This document shows positions 32,479-40,895 of a DNA stretch of 51,857 nucleotides, in pieces; the first letter of the stretch is position 1; every line of letters begins with the position of its first letter. The DNA is taken from positions 1 to 51,857 of the forward strand of contig JACPTQ010000018.1 of assembly GCA_016192705.1 (NCBI GenBank), given 5' to 3'. Source of the stretch: Deltaproteobacteria bacterium (GTDB lineage: Bacteria > Myxococcota > JACPTQ01). The position numbers and the translations under genes were made by a program. The notes under the pieces were generated by a model, which was not told the origin of the DNA, did no database searches, and was given only the letters and a program-made list of their open reading frames with translations.

Positions 32479-33317
32479 TTTTTTTCTCCCGAATCTGGCG
32501 ACGGCGGAAGCGGCGAAGGCGGTGCGGCGGGGTCGTGGTCGCGACGGTCGATGAAGATGCTGCGGTGGCCGCGGTGTTCCCAGACGACGACGGGGCGTTT
32601 GTAGAGGTCCGAGAGCGTTTCGCCATCGAGAATGTCGGCAACGGGGCCGACGCAAAAGCGCTGCTCGTCGCGGTGAACGATGCAGAGGTCGTGGACGTAA
32701 TTGCCGACGACATGGAGCTGGTGTGAGACGAAAAGGACCGTGAGGTGCCGGTCCTTGTTGAGCGCGCCGATGAGGTCCATGATGCCGCGCTCGCCGGCGA
32801 GATCCATGCCGTTCGTTGGCTCGTCGAGGACGAGAATGTCGGGTTCGCCGGCGAGGGCGCGTGCCACGAGCGCGCGTTGCTTTTCGCCGCCCGAGAGCGC
32901 GTTGAACGGGCGCCGTTCGAGGTGTTCGATGCCGGCGAGCGAGATGCAGGCGCGTGCGAAATCGCGGTCGGTGCGCCGCGCGTGGCGAAAGGGGCCGATG
33001 CGTCCGGCGCGGCCCATGAGAACGACTTCGGCGACCGACAGCGGGAACGAGAAATCGACGGTGTCGCGCTGGGCGACATAACCCATGCGTGGTCGTTTGC
33101 CTTGGGTGGCCTCGAATTGGACGCGACCGCGGACTGCCGGGATGAGGCCGAGCAGTGTACGGATGAGCGTCGTCTTGCCGCTGCCGTTCGGGCCGACAAG
33201 CCCCCAAAAATCGCCGCGCCCAATCGCGAGGTTAAGGGGCGGCAAGATTGCACGGCCGGTGTAGCCGAGCTCGACGCCGTCGCATCGCACGAGGGGAAGG
33301 CTGTCGCCGTCGGTCAT
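32475..33317 (-). CDS. Metal ABC transporter ATP-binding protein (ZnuC/MntA type)
   Basis: 280 residues. Walker A GLVGPNGSGKTTL (about 39-51), Q-loop YVAQRD, signature LSGGEKQRALVARAL, Walker B ILVLDEPTNGMD and switch His in FVSHQLH are all intact. It energises the permease encoded next in the operon, whose GTG overlaps its stop. Substrate inferred as zinc or manganese from the permease family only. A Pro-rich C-terminal tail (DPAAPPSPLPPSPDSGEKK) is unusual. It is divergent from the M23-like lipoprotein gene. Confidence 0.93.
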   Translation of the reverse strand: MTDGDSLPLVRCDGVELGYTGRAILPPLNLAIGRGDFWGLVGPNGSGKTTLIRTLLGLIPAVRGRVQFEATQGKRPRMGYVAQRDTVDFSFPLSVAEVVLMGRAGRIGPFRHARRTDRDFARACISLAGIEHLERRPFNALSGGEKQRALVARALAGEPDILVLDEPTNGMDLAGERGIMDLIGALNKDRHLTVLFVSHQLHVVGNYVHDLCIVHRDEQRFCVGPVADILDGETLSDLYKRPVVVWEHRGHRSIFIDRRDHDPAAPPSPLPPSPDSGEKK

Positions 33318-33366
33318 GGGGCCGGCACTTTACGCCTGTTTTTTTCAGCGAACAACGTTTGATAAC

Positions 33367-34218
33367 ATGGGTGTCGTGGGGACTTTGCGTCAAAAAATGG
33401 CTGTCGTCGCTTGCGCCGCCTGCTTCGCCTGCGGATCGTCGAAGTCGAGCGGACGTTCTGGCTGTGACGACCCAGCCAAGTGCACCGATGCCGGGACCGT
33501 CGATGCGTCTGTTGACCCGTGCACCAACGACCCCCAAAAGTGCGTCGACGGCGGAGATGCTGGCCAAACTTTCGATGAGAGCCCCGTCGTTCTTTCATGG
33601 ACCCCCGTCGACCTCTCCGGCACCTACGACGCAGGCTCGAAGCGGCTGGGCGCGCTTGTTTGTGATCCGACGACGCCAGCGGGACAAGATGCCGTCTACG
33701 GAATGTTTTGTTTTCACCCGTTTGGAATCATGGTGGACTGGATCCCCGGTCACCTCACAATGAGGAATCCTACCTTCGACTACGTCATACCGCTCAACGA
33801 ACCCGTGCGAGCCGTAACCGCAGGACGGGTTCGCTCGCTGACGTTGAAAACGGAGTCCTGGGTCGGCCCAAATGAGTACGGGCTGCTTCTTGAGCCTCGC
33901 CCGCACTCGGCCTACCAGATTGAGTACGATCATTTGAAGGACCCGGTTGTGGCGATCGGAGCCATGGTGGACGCTGGGGACACCTTGGGGACCGGGGGAC
34001 GATGCCAAGGATGTGACTTGGCCTACGCTTTTATTGAGGTGGGCGTGCACTATCATCTCGGCGCGACGGACGGCTCTGCGTCGAACCGATGCCCGACGAC
34101 ATATGGCACCGCGGAGTTTGTCGAGCGGCACCAAGTCGCGGCTGACACGCAGAAGGCGGTGTTCCCTTCGTCGAAGTGGAATGCCGATAGCCCGTGCGTC
34201 GTTCAGGAAACGAAGTAG
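33367..34218 (+). CDS. Lipoprotein with a degenerate M23 (LytM) peptidase-like domain
   Basis: 283 residues from ATG 33367. A short signal with several Cys (16, 19, 22) suits lipidation. A Cys/Asp-rich linker (DDPAKCTDAG, DPQKCVDGG) precedes a domain with the M23 order of strands: FDYVIPLNEPVRAVTAGRVRS, YQIEYDHLKDP, VDAGDTLGTGG, then FIEVGVHYHLG. The usual first metal His is replaced (NPTFDY keeps only the Asp), and the HxH of the last motif appears lost (AYAFIEVGV). It is probably a non-catalytic peptidoglycan-binding or activator protein. The family assignment rests on pattern only. Confidence 0.65.
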   Translation: MGVVGTLRQKMAVVACAACFACGSSKSSGRSGCDDPAKCTDAGTVDASVDPCTNDPQKCVDGGDAGQTFDESPVVLSWTPVDLSGTYDAGSKRLGALVCDPTTPAGQDAVYGMFCFHPFGIMVDWIPGHLTMRNPTFDYVIPLNEPVRAVTAGRVRSLTLKTESWVGPNEYGLLLEPRPHSAYQIEYDHLKDPVVAIGAMVDAGDTLGTGGRCQGCDLAYAFIEVGVHYHLGATDGSASNRCPTTYGTAEFVERHQVAADTQKAVFPSSKWNADSPCVVQETK

Positions 34219-34276
34219 TGGCGTGACTGCCCCGCAGCGAACGTGACGCATTGCCCGCGGCGGCGTTTCGTGAATA

Positions 34277-35794
34277 ATGCGACACACATTGAATCTGCCC
34301 GACGAACGCCCGCTCTCGGGGCGCCTCATCAACGCCGACCTCGCACCGACCGACGGCGCGCGCCGCACCTGGTCGACGTGGAACATCTGCGCGCTTTGGA
34401 TTGGGATGAGCGTTTGTGTGACGACCTACACGCTCGCGGCCGATCTGGTCCTCGACGCCGGGCTTTCGGTCGCCGAAGCGCTCGTTGTCATCGGCCTTGG
34501 CAACCTCATCATCCTCGTCCCGATGATTTTGAATGCGCATCCCGGCACGAAGTACGGAATCCCGTTTCCGGTGCTCGCGCGCGCGTCGTTCGGCACTCTC
34601 GGCGCCAACATCCCCGCGATGATGCGCGCGTTCGTCGCGTGCGGTTGGTTCGGCATTCAAACGTGGATCGGCGGCAAAGCGCTTTACCAACTTCATCTCG
34701 TCGCGTTTCCCGGCGGGCTCGGGCTCCCGAACATTTTGCCCGATTGGGTTGGGCTGAACACGGAGCAAGCGATCGCGGTGCTCTTGTTTTGGCTCATCAA
34801 TGTTTACTTCATCTTGAAGGGGACCGAATCGATCAAGTGGCTCGAGACGCTGTCGGCGCCGCTCCTCATCGGCGTTGGGCTCGCGCTCCTCGTCTGGGCG
34901 TACGATCGCGCGGGTGGGTTCGGGGCGATGTTCGGGCGCGCCTCGAAGCTCGACTCGACCGAGAAATGGATGACGACGTTTTTCCCGGTCTTGACGGGGA
35001 TGGTCGGCTACTGGTCGACGGTTGCGCTCAACATCCCGGACTTCTCGCGGTTTGCGCGCGGGCAACGCGAGCAGGCGTGGGGGCAGGCGCTCGGGCTGCC
35101 GGCGACGATGGTCTTGTATTCGTTTATCGGCGTTGCGGTGACGAGCGTTAGCGAGCAGATCTACGGCAAAGCGCTGCGAGACCCGATCGACGTCGTCGCG
35201 CAGATCGGCGGAACAGGCGTTGTGCTGCTCTCGATGGTTGCGCTGTCGGTCGCGACGCTGACGACGAACATCGCCGCGAACGTCGTGTCGCCCGCGAACG
35301 ACATTTCGAACCTCGCGCCGCATCGCATCTCGTACAAGGCGGGTGGAATGATCACGGCGATCGCCGGGCTCGCGTTTTTCCCGTGGAAGGTTTACGAGTC
35401 GCACCGCGTTTACATTGAGACGTGGCTCATCGGCTACGCGATGCTGCTCGCGCCGATCACGGCGATCCTCATCGTCGACTACTTTCTGCTTCGCAAGCGC
35501 GAACTGAACGTCGATGACCTTTATCGCGAAGACGGCGAATATCGGTACACGCGCGGCTTCAACCTCGTCGCGATCGCCGCGCTCGTCATCGGCATCGCGC
35601 CGAACCTGCCAGGTTTTTTGAACAAGGTGATGCACATCGGTGAAGCACCTGCGGCGCCAACGCTTTGGGACCACATTTATAACTTATCGTGGTTCGTCGG
35701 ATTCGCTGTCGGTGGAGCGGCGTACCTCGCGCTGAGCGTTCTGTTTCGAACCATTCGGAAGCCGGATCTCGCTGAGGAAGCCGAGGAGCCGTGA
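34277..35794 (+). CDS. NCS1-family nucleobase/hydantoin:cation symporter
   Basis: 505 residues, twelve membrane segments. The family start LINADLAPTDGARRTWSTWNICALWIGM is clear, followed by the GIPFPVLARASFGTLGAN and CGWFGIQTWIGG motifs of helices 2-3. PDFSRFARGQ lies mid-protein. It imports a purine, pyrimidine, allantoin or hydantoin with H+ or Na+; the substrate cannot be fixed. The stop overlaps the GTG of the VOC protein gene, so the two are translated together. Confidence 0.93.
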   Translation: MRHTLNLPDERPLSGRLINADLAPTDGARRTWSTWNICALWIGMSVCVTTYTLAADLVLDAGLSVAEALVVIGLGNLIILVPMILNAHPGTKYGIPFPVLARASFGTLGANIPAMMRAFVACGWFGIQTWIGGKALYQLHLVAFPGGLGLPNILPDWVGLNTEQAIAVLLFWLINVYFILKGTESIKWLETLSAPLLIGVGLALLVWAYDRAGGFGAMFGRASKLDSTEKWMTTFFPVLTGMVGYWSTVALNIPDFSRFARGQREQAWGQALGLPATMVLYSFIGVAVTSVSEQIYGKALRDPIDVVAQIGGTGVVLLSMVALSVATLTTNIAANVVSPANDISNLAPHRISYKAGGMITAIAGLAFFPWKVYESHRVYIETWLIGYAMLLAPITAILIVDYFLLRKRELNVDDLYREDGEYRYTRGFNLVAIAALVIGIAPNLPGFLNKVMHIGEAPAAPTLWDHIYNLSWFVGFAVGGAAYLALSVLFRTIRKPDLAEEAEEP

Positions 35795-36183
35795 CCGCAA
35801 CACACGTCTTGACGATCGTCGCGGTTGCGGACGTTCAGCGGGCCGCGGCGTTTTACCGCGCGGCGTTTGGATGGCAGACCGTCGTCGAAGTGCCGCCCTA
35901 CGTTGAATTTGCAATGCCCGACGGGCGCCGATTTGGCGTTTACAAACGAGAAGGGTTTGCGCTGAACACGGGAGCGACGCCGGTCGCCTGCCCATTCGGC
36001 GCAACAACCGCCACTGAAATCTATTTTCACTGCGACGACCTCGACGCGGCGATCGCGCGCATCGGGGCAGCCGGTGGGCGATTGCTCTCGGCTTGCGCGG
36101 CGCGCGATTGGGGCGACGAGGCGGCTTATTTCGCCGACCTGGACGGAAACGTCATCGTGCTTGCGCGACCGATCCCACGGTAG
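35791..36183 (+). CDS. VOC (glyoxalase/bleomycin-resistance fold) family protein
   Basis: 130 residues, two beta-alpha-beta-beta-beta modules. Module 1: THVLTIVAVADVQRAAAFYRAAFGWQ, then YVEFAMPDGRRFGVY. Module 2: TEIYFHCDDLDAAIARIGAAGGRLL, then DWGDEAAYFADLDGNVIVLARP. His at THVLTI/FHCDD and Glu/Asp positions could bind a metal, but the conserved final Glu is not obvious. It might be a lyase, isomerase or dioxygenase acting on a compound taken up by the coupled transporter. The start is GTG within GTGA. Confidence 0.88.
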   Translation: MTATHVLTIVAVADVQRAAAFYRAAFGWQTVVEVPPYVEFAMPDGRRFGVYKREGFALNTGATPVACPFGATTATEIYFHCDDLDAAIARIGAAGGRLLSACAARDWGDEAAYFADLDGNVIVLARPIPR

Positions 36184-36440
36184 CTGCGCCCAACCGAGCG
36201 ACCTTTCATGTTAGCGCATGTAAGCGAATGTCAGTCGCAATGACGAGTCCCTTCGTTATCATGGCGACTCGTGCGGCGGCGAGGGTGAATAGGAGACGCG
36301 GGGGGATCGTATTCGAGGGGATGTCGATGCGTCGGGTGCGCGGCAAGGGGGTTGTCGCGGGGGGGCGCCCATCGGAGAGAGCACGGTTTGGGCTTTTCCC
36401 TTGTTCGTCGCACGAACCTACACGGGTCACTGAGAGGCGA

Positions 36441-37142
36441 TTAGCGCGGAAGCGCGCCCCGCTTCAGGTTGTCGATCATCTGCTGAGTCACGATTTGCGC
36501 GGGATAAGCCTTGAACTTGCCGTCGGTCACCTTGAAGGCGAATTTCGCGTCGACCATCGGGCTGTCGTAAAATTCGCCCGTAAACGTTCCCTCAACGGCA
36601 TCGTCCGTTGCCGACGTAATCTTGAGCGTCGCCGTTCGCGCGAAACCGTTGACGTCTTTCGCAGGGGCGATCGAAAAGGGAGCCGTCATTCCGAAGTTGG
36701 TAAACGTCTGGCCCACAAGCTCCTTCGCGGACGCGACCTCCTTAGGGGGCGCGAGCAGAGCGGAGAAGAATGGGACATCGCCCGCGCCGCGACCCGAGCG
36801 CCCTTCAAGCGTGATGCGCATTCCCATCTTGCCGAGCGCCGCGCCGCTCAGCTGTGTGTATGTGATGGTTACGGGACCTTTGGGGCCCGTGAACGTCGTT
36901 TCGTAGCCGACCGGTACGCGCTTGCCGCCACCGCCCGTGACGAAAGGCGCGTTTGTATCGCCACCCGTCAGCGCTCGCGGAGGCGTGACATCTGGCCGCC
37001 GCGCGTCAGATGCCCCCGCGCGTGGAACATCGACGCCGACTCGCGCCGGGCCGGGTCGTGCGGCTGGCGTTTCGTCCTTTTTGCAGCCGGTGAAAGGTAG
37101 AGTTGTTGCGGCGAGAAGTGCGTAGACGTGTGTTCGTTTCAT
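36441..37142 (-). CDS. Lipoprotein, unknown
   Basis: 233 residues. Signal peptide with lipobox LPFTGC (Cys20), a disordered Pro/Arg/Gly linker to about residue 75, then a beta-rich domain (VPVGYETTFTGPKGPVTITY, ALGKMGMRITLEGRSG, VEGTFTGEFYDSPMVDAKFAFKV). A conserved-looking fold ends with FKAYPAQIVTQQMIDNLKRG. No family recognised. The 257 bases between it and the VOC gene hold no recognisable gene. Divergent from the second RCC1 protein gene. Confidence 0.8.
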   Translation of the reverse strand: MKRTHVYALLAATTLPFTGCKKDETPAARPGPARVGVDVPRAGASDARRPDVTPPRALTGGDTNAPFVTGGGGKRVPVGYETTFTGPKGPVTITYTQLSGAALGKMGMRITLEGRSGRGAGDVPFFSALLAPPKEVASAKELVGQTFTNFGMTAPFSIAPAKDVNGFARTATLKITSATDDAVEGTFTGEFYDSPMVDAKFAFKVTDGKFKAYPAQIVTQQMIDNLKRGALPR

Positions 37143-37267
37143 GGGAGCGGTTCCGTATCACATCGCGGCTTTCGCGTCGATTCCGGAGGCACGTGCGCGA
37201 CCGCTGAATTTTTTCGCGCGCCGATCGTCTAAATCTGTGGGTCGTTGTTTTGAGAGGAGGAGGGCGA

Positions 37268-38758
37268 ATGTCACAAAAGTCTGCGCGGGTCGACGCGTGT
37301 TGGAAGCGCCGTCGTTTTTTTGCGCCTTTGGTCGCATCTGTTGCAACGACGTTTGCGGTGGCCGCGATGGCGCAATCGGGGGGTGCACAGCAAGGTTCGA
37401 GTTCACAGCGGTCGAGGGCGCGAGGGCAGACGAAGGACCAGGGCCGGTCGTCGCAGGGACAAGGAACGCCATCGCAGGGCGCCGGTTCGCAGTCGCCGGG
37501 AGCGGGGGGCGCGGCGACACAGGCGCCGCTTGGACCTGATGTGCAGCTTTCGTGTTGCCAAGCGAAGCTTCAAGCGGCTGGCAAGGAGCACACGTGCGTG
37601 GTGACGGGCGGTCAACTGAAGTGTTGGGGAAGCAATGAGTTTGGCCAGCTTGGCGTGAACTGCGCGTCAGCGCGCGAGACGCGGCCCATGGCGGTTGCCG
37701 ATGTCGCGGGCGTTGTTTCGGTGAGCGCGTCGTACCACACGTGCGTTGCGACCTCGGAGGGGCGCGTCGTTTGCTGGGGCGAGAATGGCAAGGGGCAGCT
37801 CGGTGCGCCGGCTCAATCGATCGGCGGTTCGGGCTCGCAAAGCGGATCAGGCGGAGCGGGTCAGGCGACTGGGGGCGCGTCGCAAGGACAGGCGACGTCG
37901 GGGCAGGCATCACAAGGCGGTGGAGCGCAAGGGTCGTCGGGGGCTGTGCTCCAGACAAACCCCGCGGCAAGTTGCGTGAAAGTGACGGTCCCAGGGATTG
38001 CCGATGCGGCCGCTGTTTCCGTTGGGCGCGAGCATTCGTGCGCGCTCTCGCGCGCGGGCGCCGTCAGGTGTTGGGGGAACAACGCATCGGGACAGCTGGG
38101 CGACGGCACGAAGAAGTCGAGCCACATCCCGGTCGCGGTCGTCGGGCTTTCGCGCGGCATTGTGGCGCTGGCCCTTGGCCGCGAGTTTTCTTGCGCCCTC
38201 ACGGATCGCGGTGCGGTGCTTTGTTGGGGGAAAAACGACCACGGCACGCTTGGCGATGGGAGCGAGTCGAAGCGAAATACGCCGGGGCCGGTCGCCGTGG
38301 TGACGCGGGCGGTGCGCGAAATCGCGGCGGGACGCGAACATGCGTGCGCGTTGACGTCGGCGGGCGGTTTGAAGTGCTGGGGGTATAACCACAAGGGGCG
38401 GCTTGGCGACGGGACGGAGACGAACCGCAAAACGCCGGTTGATGCGCTCGGGTTGACGTCGGGCGTCGTGGCAATGGCGCTCGGGCGCGAACACACCTGC
38501 GCGCGGCTTGCGGCGGGCGGGCTCAAGTGCTGGGGAAAAAACGATTCGGGGCAGCTTGGCGACGGCGGTCGAACGAATCGCGGCGTGCCCGGGGACGTCG
38601 CCGATCACGCGAGTGGCGTCGAGTGGGTGACGGCCGGCGGTTTTCACACCTGCGCGAAGTCGGCCGGCGGGATGAAGTGCTGGGGGTACAACAACCGCGG
38701 ACAGCTCGGCGACGGGACGACGTCGGACCGCAAGTTACCGGTGCGCGTCGTCGAATAG
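37268..38758 (+). CDS. Exported RCC1-repeat propeller protein (2)
   Basis: 496 residues from ATG 37268 (GGAGGAGGG just upstream). Signal peptide (LVASVATTFAVAAMA), a Ser/Gly/Gln-rich linker, then seven RCC1 blades with the pattern HTCVVTGGQLKCWGSNEFGQLG, spaced about 45 residues. The third blade carries a 45-residue Gly/Ser/Gln insert (about 190-235). Each blade keeps a Cys pair. Probably a cell-surface propeller for binding. It resembles 23766-25016 in design but is more regular. Confidence 0.88.
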   Translation: MSQKSARVDACWKRRRFFAPLVASVATTFAVAAMAQSGGAQQGSSSQRSRARGQTKDQGRSSQGQGTPSQGAGSQSPGAGGAATQAPLGPDVQLSCCQAKLQAAGKEHTCVVTGGQLKCWGSNEFGQLGVNCASARETRPMAVADVAGVVSVSASYHTCVATSEGRVVCWGENGKGQLGAPAQSIGGSGSQSGSGGAGQATGGASQGQATSGQASQGGGAQGSSGAVLQTNPAASCVKVTVPGIADAAAVSVGREHSCALSRAGAVRCWGNNASGQLGDGTKKSSHIPVAVVGLSRGIVALALGREFSCALTDRGAVLCWGKNDHGTLGDGSESKRNTPGPVAVVTRAVREIAAGREHACALTSAGGLKCWGYNHKGRLGDGTETNRKTPVDALGLTSGVVAMALGREHTCARLAAGGLKCWGKNDSGQLGDGGRTNRGVPGDVADHASGVEWVTAGGFHTCAKSAGGMKCWGYNNRGQLGDGTTSDRKLPVRVVE

Positions 38759-38814
38759 GACGGAAGCGTGCGCCACCGATTGCATTCGCAGCGCGCGTTT
38801 GGGACGCTACGGGG

Positions 38815-40875
38815 GTGATACTCGAGTCGGGGGCGATTCTCGCGGGGCGATACGAAATCGTGTCGTTCGTAGGGCGCGGTGGAATCGCAGAGGTTTATCT
38901 CGCGCGCGATCGGACACTCGGTGCGGAGATCGCGCTCAAGGTGCTGCTCCCGCACTTGTCGGATAACCCGATTGTTGCGGAGCGATTTCGGCGCGAGGTC
39001 GTTGCCGTGCGGCGCGTGAGTCACCCGAACGTCATCGTGCTCTATGATGTGGGCGATGCCGATGGGCTGACGTACCTCACGATGGAGTACGTTGCGGGCG
39101 TTGACTTGAAGGCGCGGATTCGCGCGGATGGGGCGCTCGATGTTGCGGCGCTCGGGCGAATCGGCGCGCAGGTGCTTGCGGGTGTTTCGGCGGCGCATCG
39201 TGAGGGCGTCGTGCACCGCGACGTGAAGCCGCAGAACATTTTGGTCGGCGCCGAGGATCGCGTGAAGGTTGTCGACTTTGGGCTCGCGCGCGTAGACACG
39301 CTCCTTGGTTTGACGGCGGGATCGCTCTTGCTCGGCACGCCGGAGTACGCGGCGCCCGAGCTTTTGACGACGTCGCTCGTCGATGCGCGCGCCGATGTTT
39401 ATTCGGTCGGTGTGACGCTTTTTGAGGCGGCGACGGGGCGGCTGCCGTTTCGCGACGTGACGCCGTATGCGCTCATTCGAAGGCAGGCCGAAGACGCGCC
39501 GCCGTCACCGCGGGCGATTCGGCCGGAACTGCCGGAAGCGGTCGAGCGCGTCATTTTAAAGGCGCTCGCGAAAGACCCAGACGACCGTTTTCAATCGGCC
39601 GTCGAAATGCGCGATGCGCTCCTTGACGCCGTCGACGCTCGCAAGAGGGGGTCAGAGACGCGCGCAGATTCCGTTTCTCAGCCGGGCGACGACAGCGCGC
39701 CATCGTCGCGATGCGTGAAGTGCGGCGCGGATCTGCTCGCCGGTGTTCGCGCGTGCTTTGAGTGTGGGCACGAGCCGTTCGCCGTGCGCCCGGTCGATGG
39801 CCCGGGGCACTGCATCATGTTGCCGCGCCTCGGGGAGCATCGGAGTTTCTTTGAGCGCGACTATTTGACGTTCGAGCAGAAGCATAGCCTCGTCGAGTTC
39901 TTGGACGAACTTTCCGCGGAGCCCGTCGACACGCGCGAGGCCGATAGGGATCTTAAGCGTCCGCCCGTGATGCTGGTCGATCGCCTCGCGCCGGGCGACG
40001 CGAAGAAGCTGGCCGCACGTCTTCGCGAGCGTGGTGTCCCTTGCGAAACGCGGAAGAAGGACGCGCTTGCGAACATCCCGTACCTCTTCATGACGAAGAA
40101 TTTTACGACGATGCTGACGTCGATCCCGACGTTTCTCGTTCCGCTCTTTTTGTTCGTGAACATTTTTGGCACGCCCGTGGGGGCGTTGCCCGGCGTCGCG
40201 GCTGGAGTTGTTCTCGTCGGTTATCTTCTCAAGCTGCGGCTCCGCATCGCAAAACCGCTCGCAGCCATCGCTGCGAAAGAGGCGAGCGTCGCGTCGGAAG
40301 AGTTCGTCGTAAAGCGAACGCGGATCGCGCTGAAGCGAATTCGCGCGAAGCCACTTCGCAAATCGCTAAAGCGCCTCGCGTCGCGCGCCTTGTCGCTGTT
40401 GCGTCGCGTGAAGAGTGGGGGAGCGGCGTGGGCTGACGTTGAGCCGCGCGTTCGGCGCGTGTTCGACGGGGCGATTAAGGCGGTCGAGGAGATAGAGGAC
40501 GTCGAGGAGAAACTTGCGGCGAGCGATCCGATTGAGATGATGGAGGCGATGCGCGATCTGTCGGAGCGGTTTTCGCGCGCAGCGGAAATTCGAGAGGCGG
40601 ATGAAATTATGGGCGAAAAGCGCGACCTTTTGGCGGCGCTTGAGGAGCGGCGCGAGTCCGAAGAGGCGCGGGCGCGGGCGTATGCGCAGCTTCTTGCGGC
40701 GCCGCGGGCGTTCGAGCGCGCGGAGGCGTTCGTGGCGCAGGGGATCGCCGGGCGCGCGACGGGCGGCGAGACGCTCGCCGAGGCGATGCGTGAACTCGAA
40801 ATCGACGTTGAGGCGACGGTCGCGGCGAAGCTCGAAGTCGATGCCGCTGCACCTGTTCCGGCCATTCCGGCATAA
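38815..40875 (+). CDS. Hanks-type Ser/Thr protein kinase with zinc ribbon and membrane segment
   Basis: 686 residues from GTG 38815, where homology begins. The kinase domain (about 12-270) is complete: GRGGIAEVY, Lys42, HRDVKPQN with Asp136, DFGLA with Asp154, GTPEYAAPE, and DVYSVGVTLFE. A Cys-x2-Cys zinc ribbon (CVKCGADLLAGVRACFECG, about 299-317) follows. A single hydrophobic segment pair near 440-475 (IPTFLVPLFLFVNIFG and VAAGVVLVGYLL) anchors it, and a long charged coiled-coil C-terminus ends the protein. Substrates unknown. It follows the RCC1 gene by 56 bases and precedes the giant exported protein by 20 bases. Confidence 0.9.
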   Translation: MILESGAILAGRYEIVSFVGRGGIAEVYLARDRTLGAEIALKVLLPHLSDNPIVAERFRREVVAVRRVSHPNVIVLYDVGDADGLTYLTMEYVAGVDLKARIRADGALDVAALGRIGAQVLAGVSAAHREGVVHRDVKPQNILVGAEDRVKVVDFGLARVDTLLGLTAGSLLLGTPEYAAPELLTTSLVDARADVYSVGVTLFEAATGRLPFRDVTPYALIRRQAEDAPPSPRAIRPELPEAVERVILKALAKDPDDRFQSAVEMRDALLDAVDARKRGSETRADSVSQPGDDSAPSSRCVKCGADLLAGVRACFECGHEPFAVRPVDGPGHCIMLPRLGEHRSFFERDYLTFEQKHSLVEFLDELSAEPVDTREADRDLKRPPVMLVDRLAPGDAKKLAARLRERGVPCETRKKDALANIPYLFMTKNFTTMLTSIPTFLVPLFLFVNIFGTPVGALPGVAAGVVLVGYLLKLRLRIAKPLAAIAAKEASVASEEFVVKRTRIALKRIRAKPLRKSLKRLASRALSLLRRVKSGGAAWADVEPRVRRVFDGAIKAVEEIEDVEEKLAASDPIEMMEAMRDLSERFSRAAEIREADEIMGEKRDLLAALEERRESEEARARAYAQLLAAPRAFERAEAFVAQGIAGRATGGETLAEAMRELEIDVEATVAAKLEVDAAAPVPAIPA

Positions 40876-40895
40876 TCCCAATGGAGGGCTTACGA

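Noticed and set aside
32479-33207. Upstream extension of the ABC permease frame
   Set aside because: This part only shadows the ATP-binding protein gene, whose Walker motifs are in another frame.
36093-37100. Plus-strand frame of 335 codons
   Set aside because: It overlaps the end of the VOC gene and runs antisense to the lipoprotein gene at 36441-37142, which has a signal peptide and lipobox.
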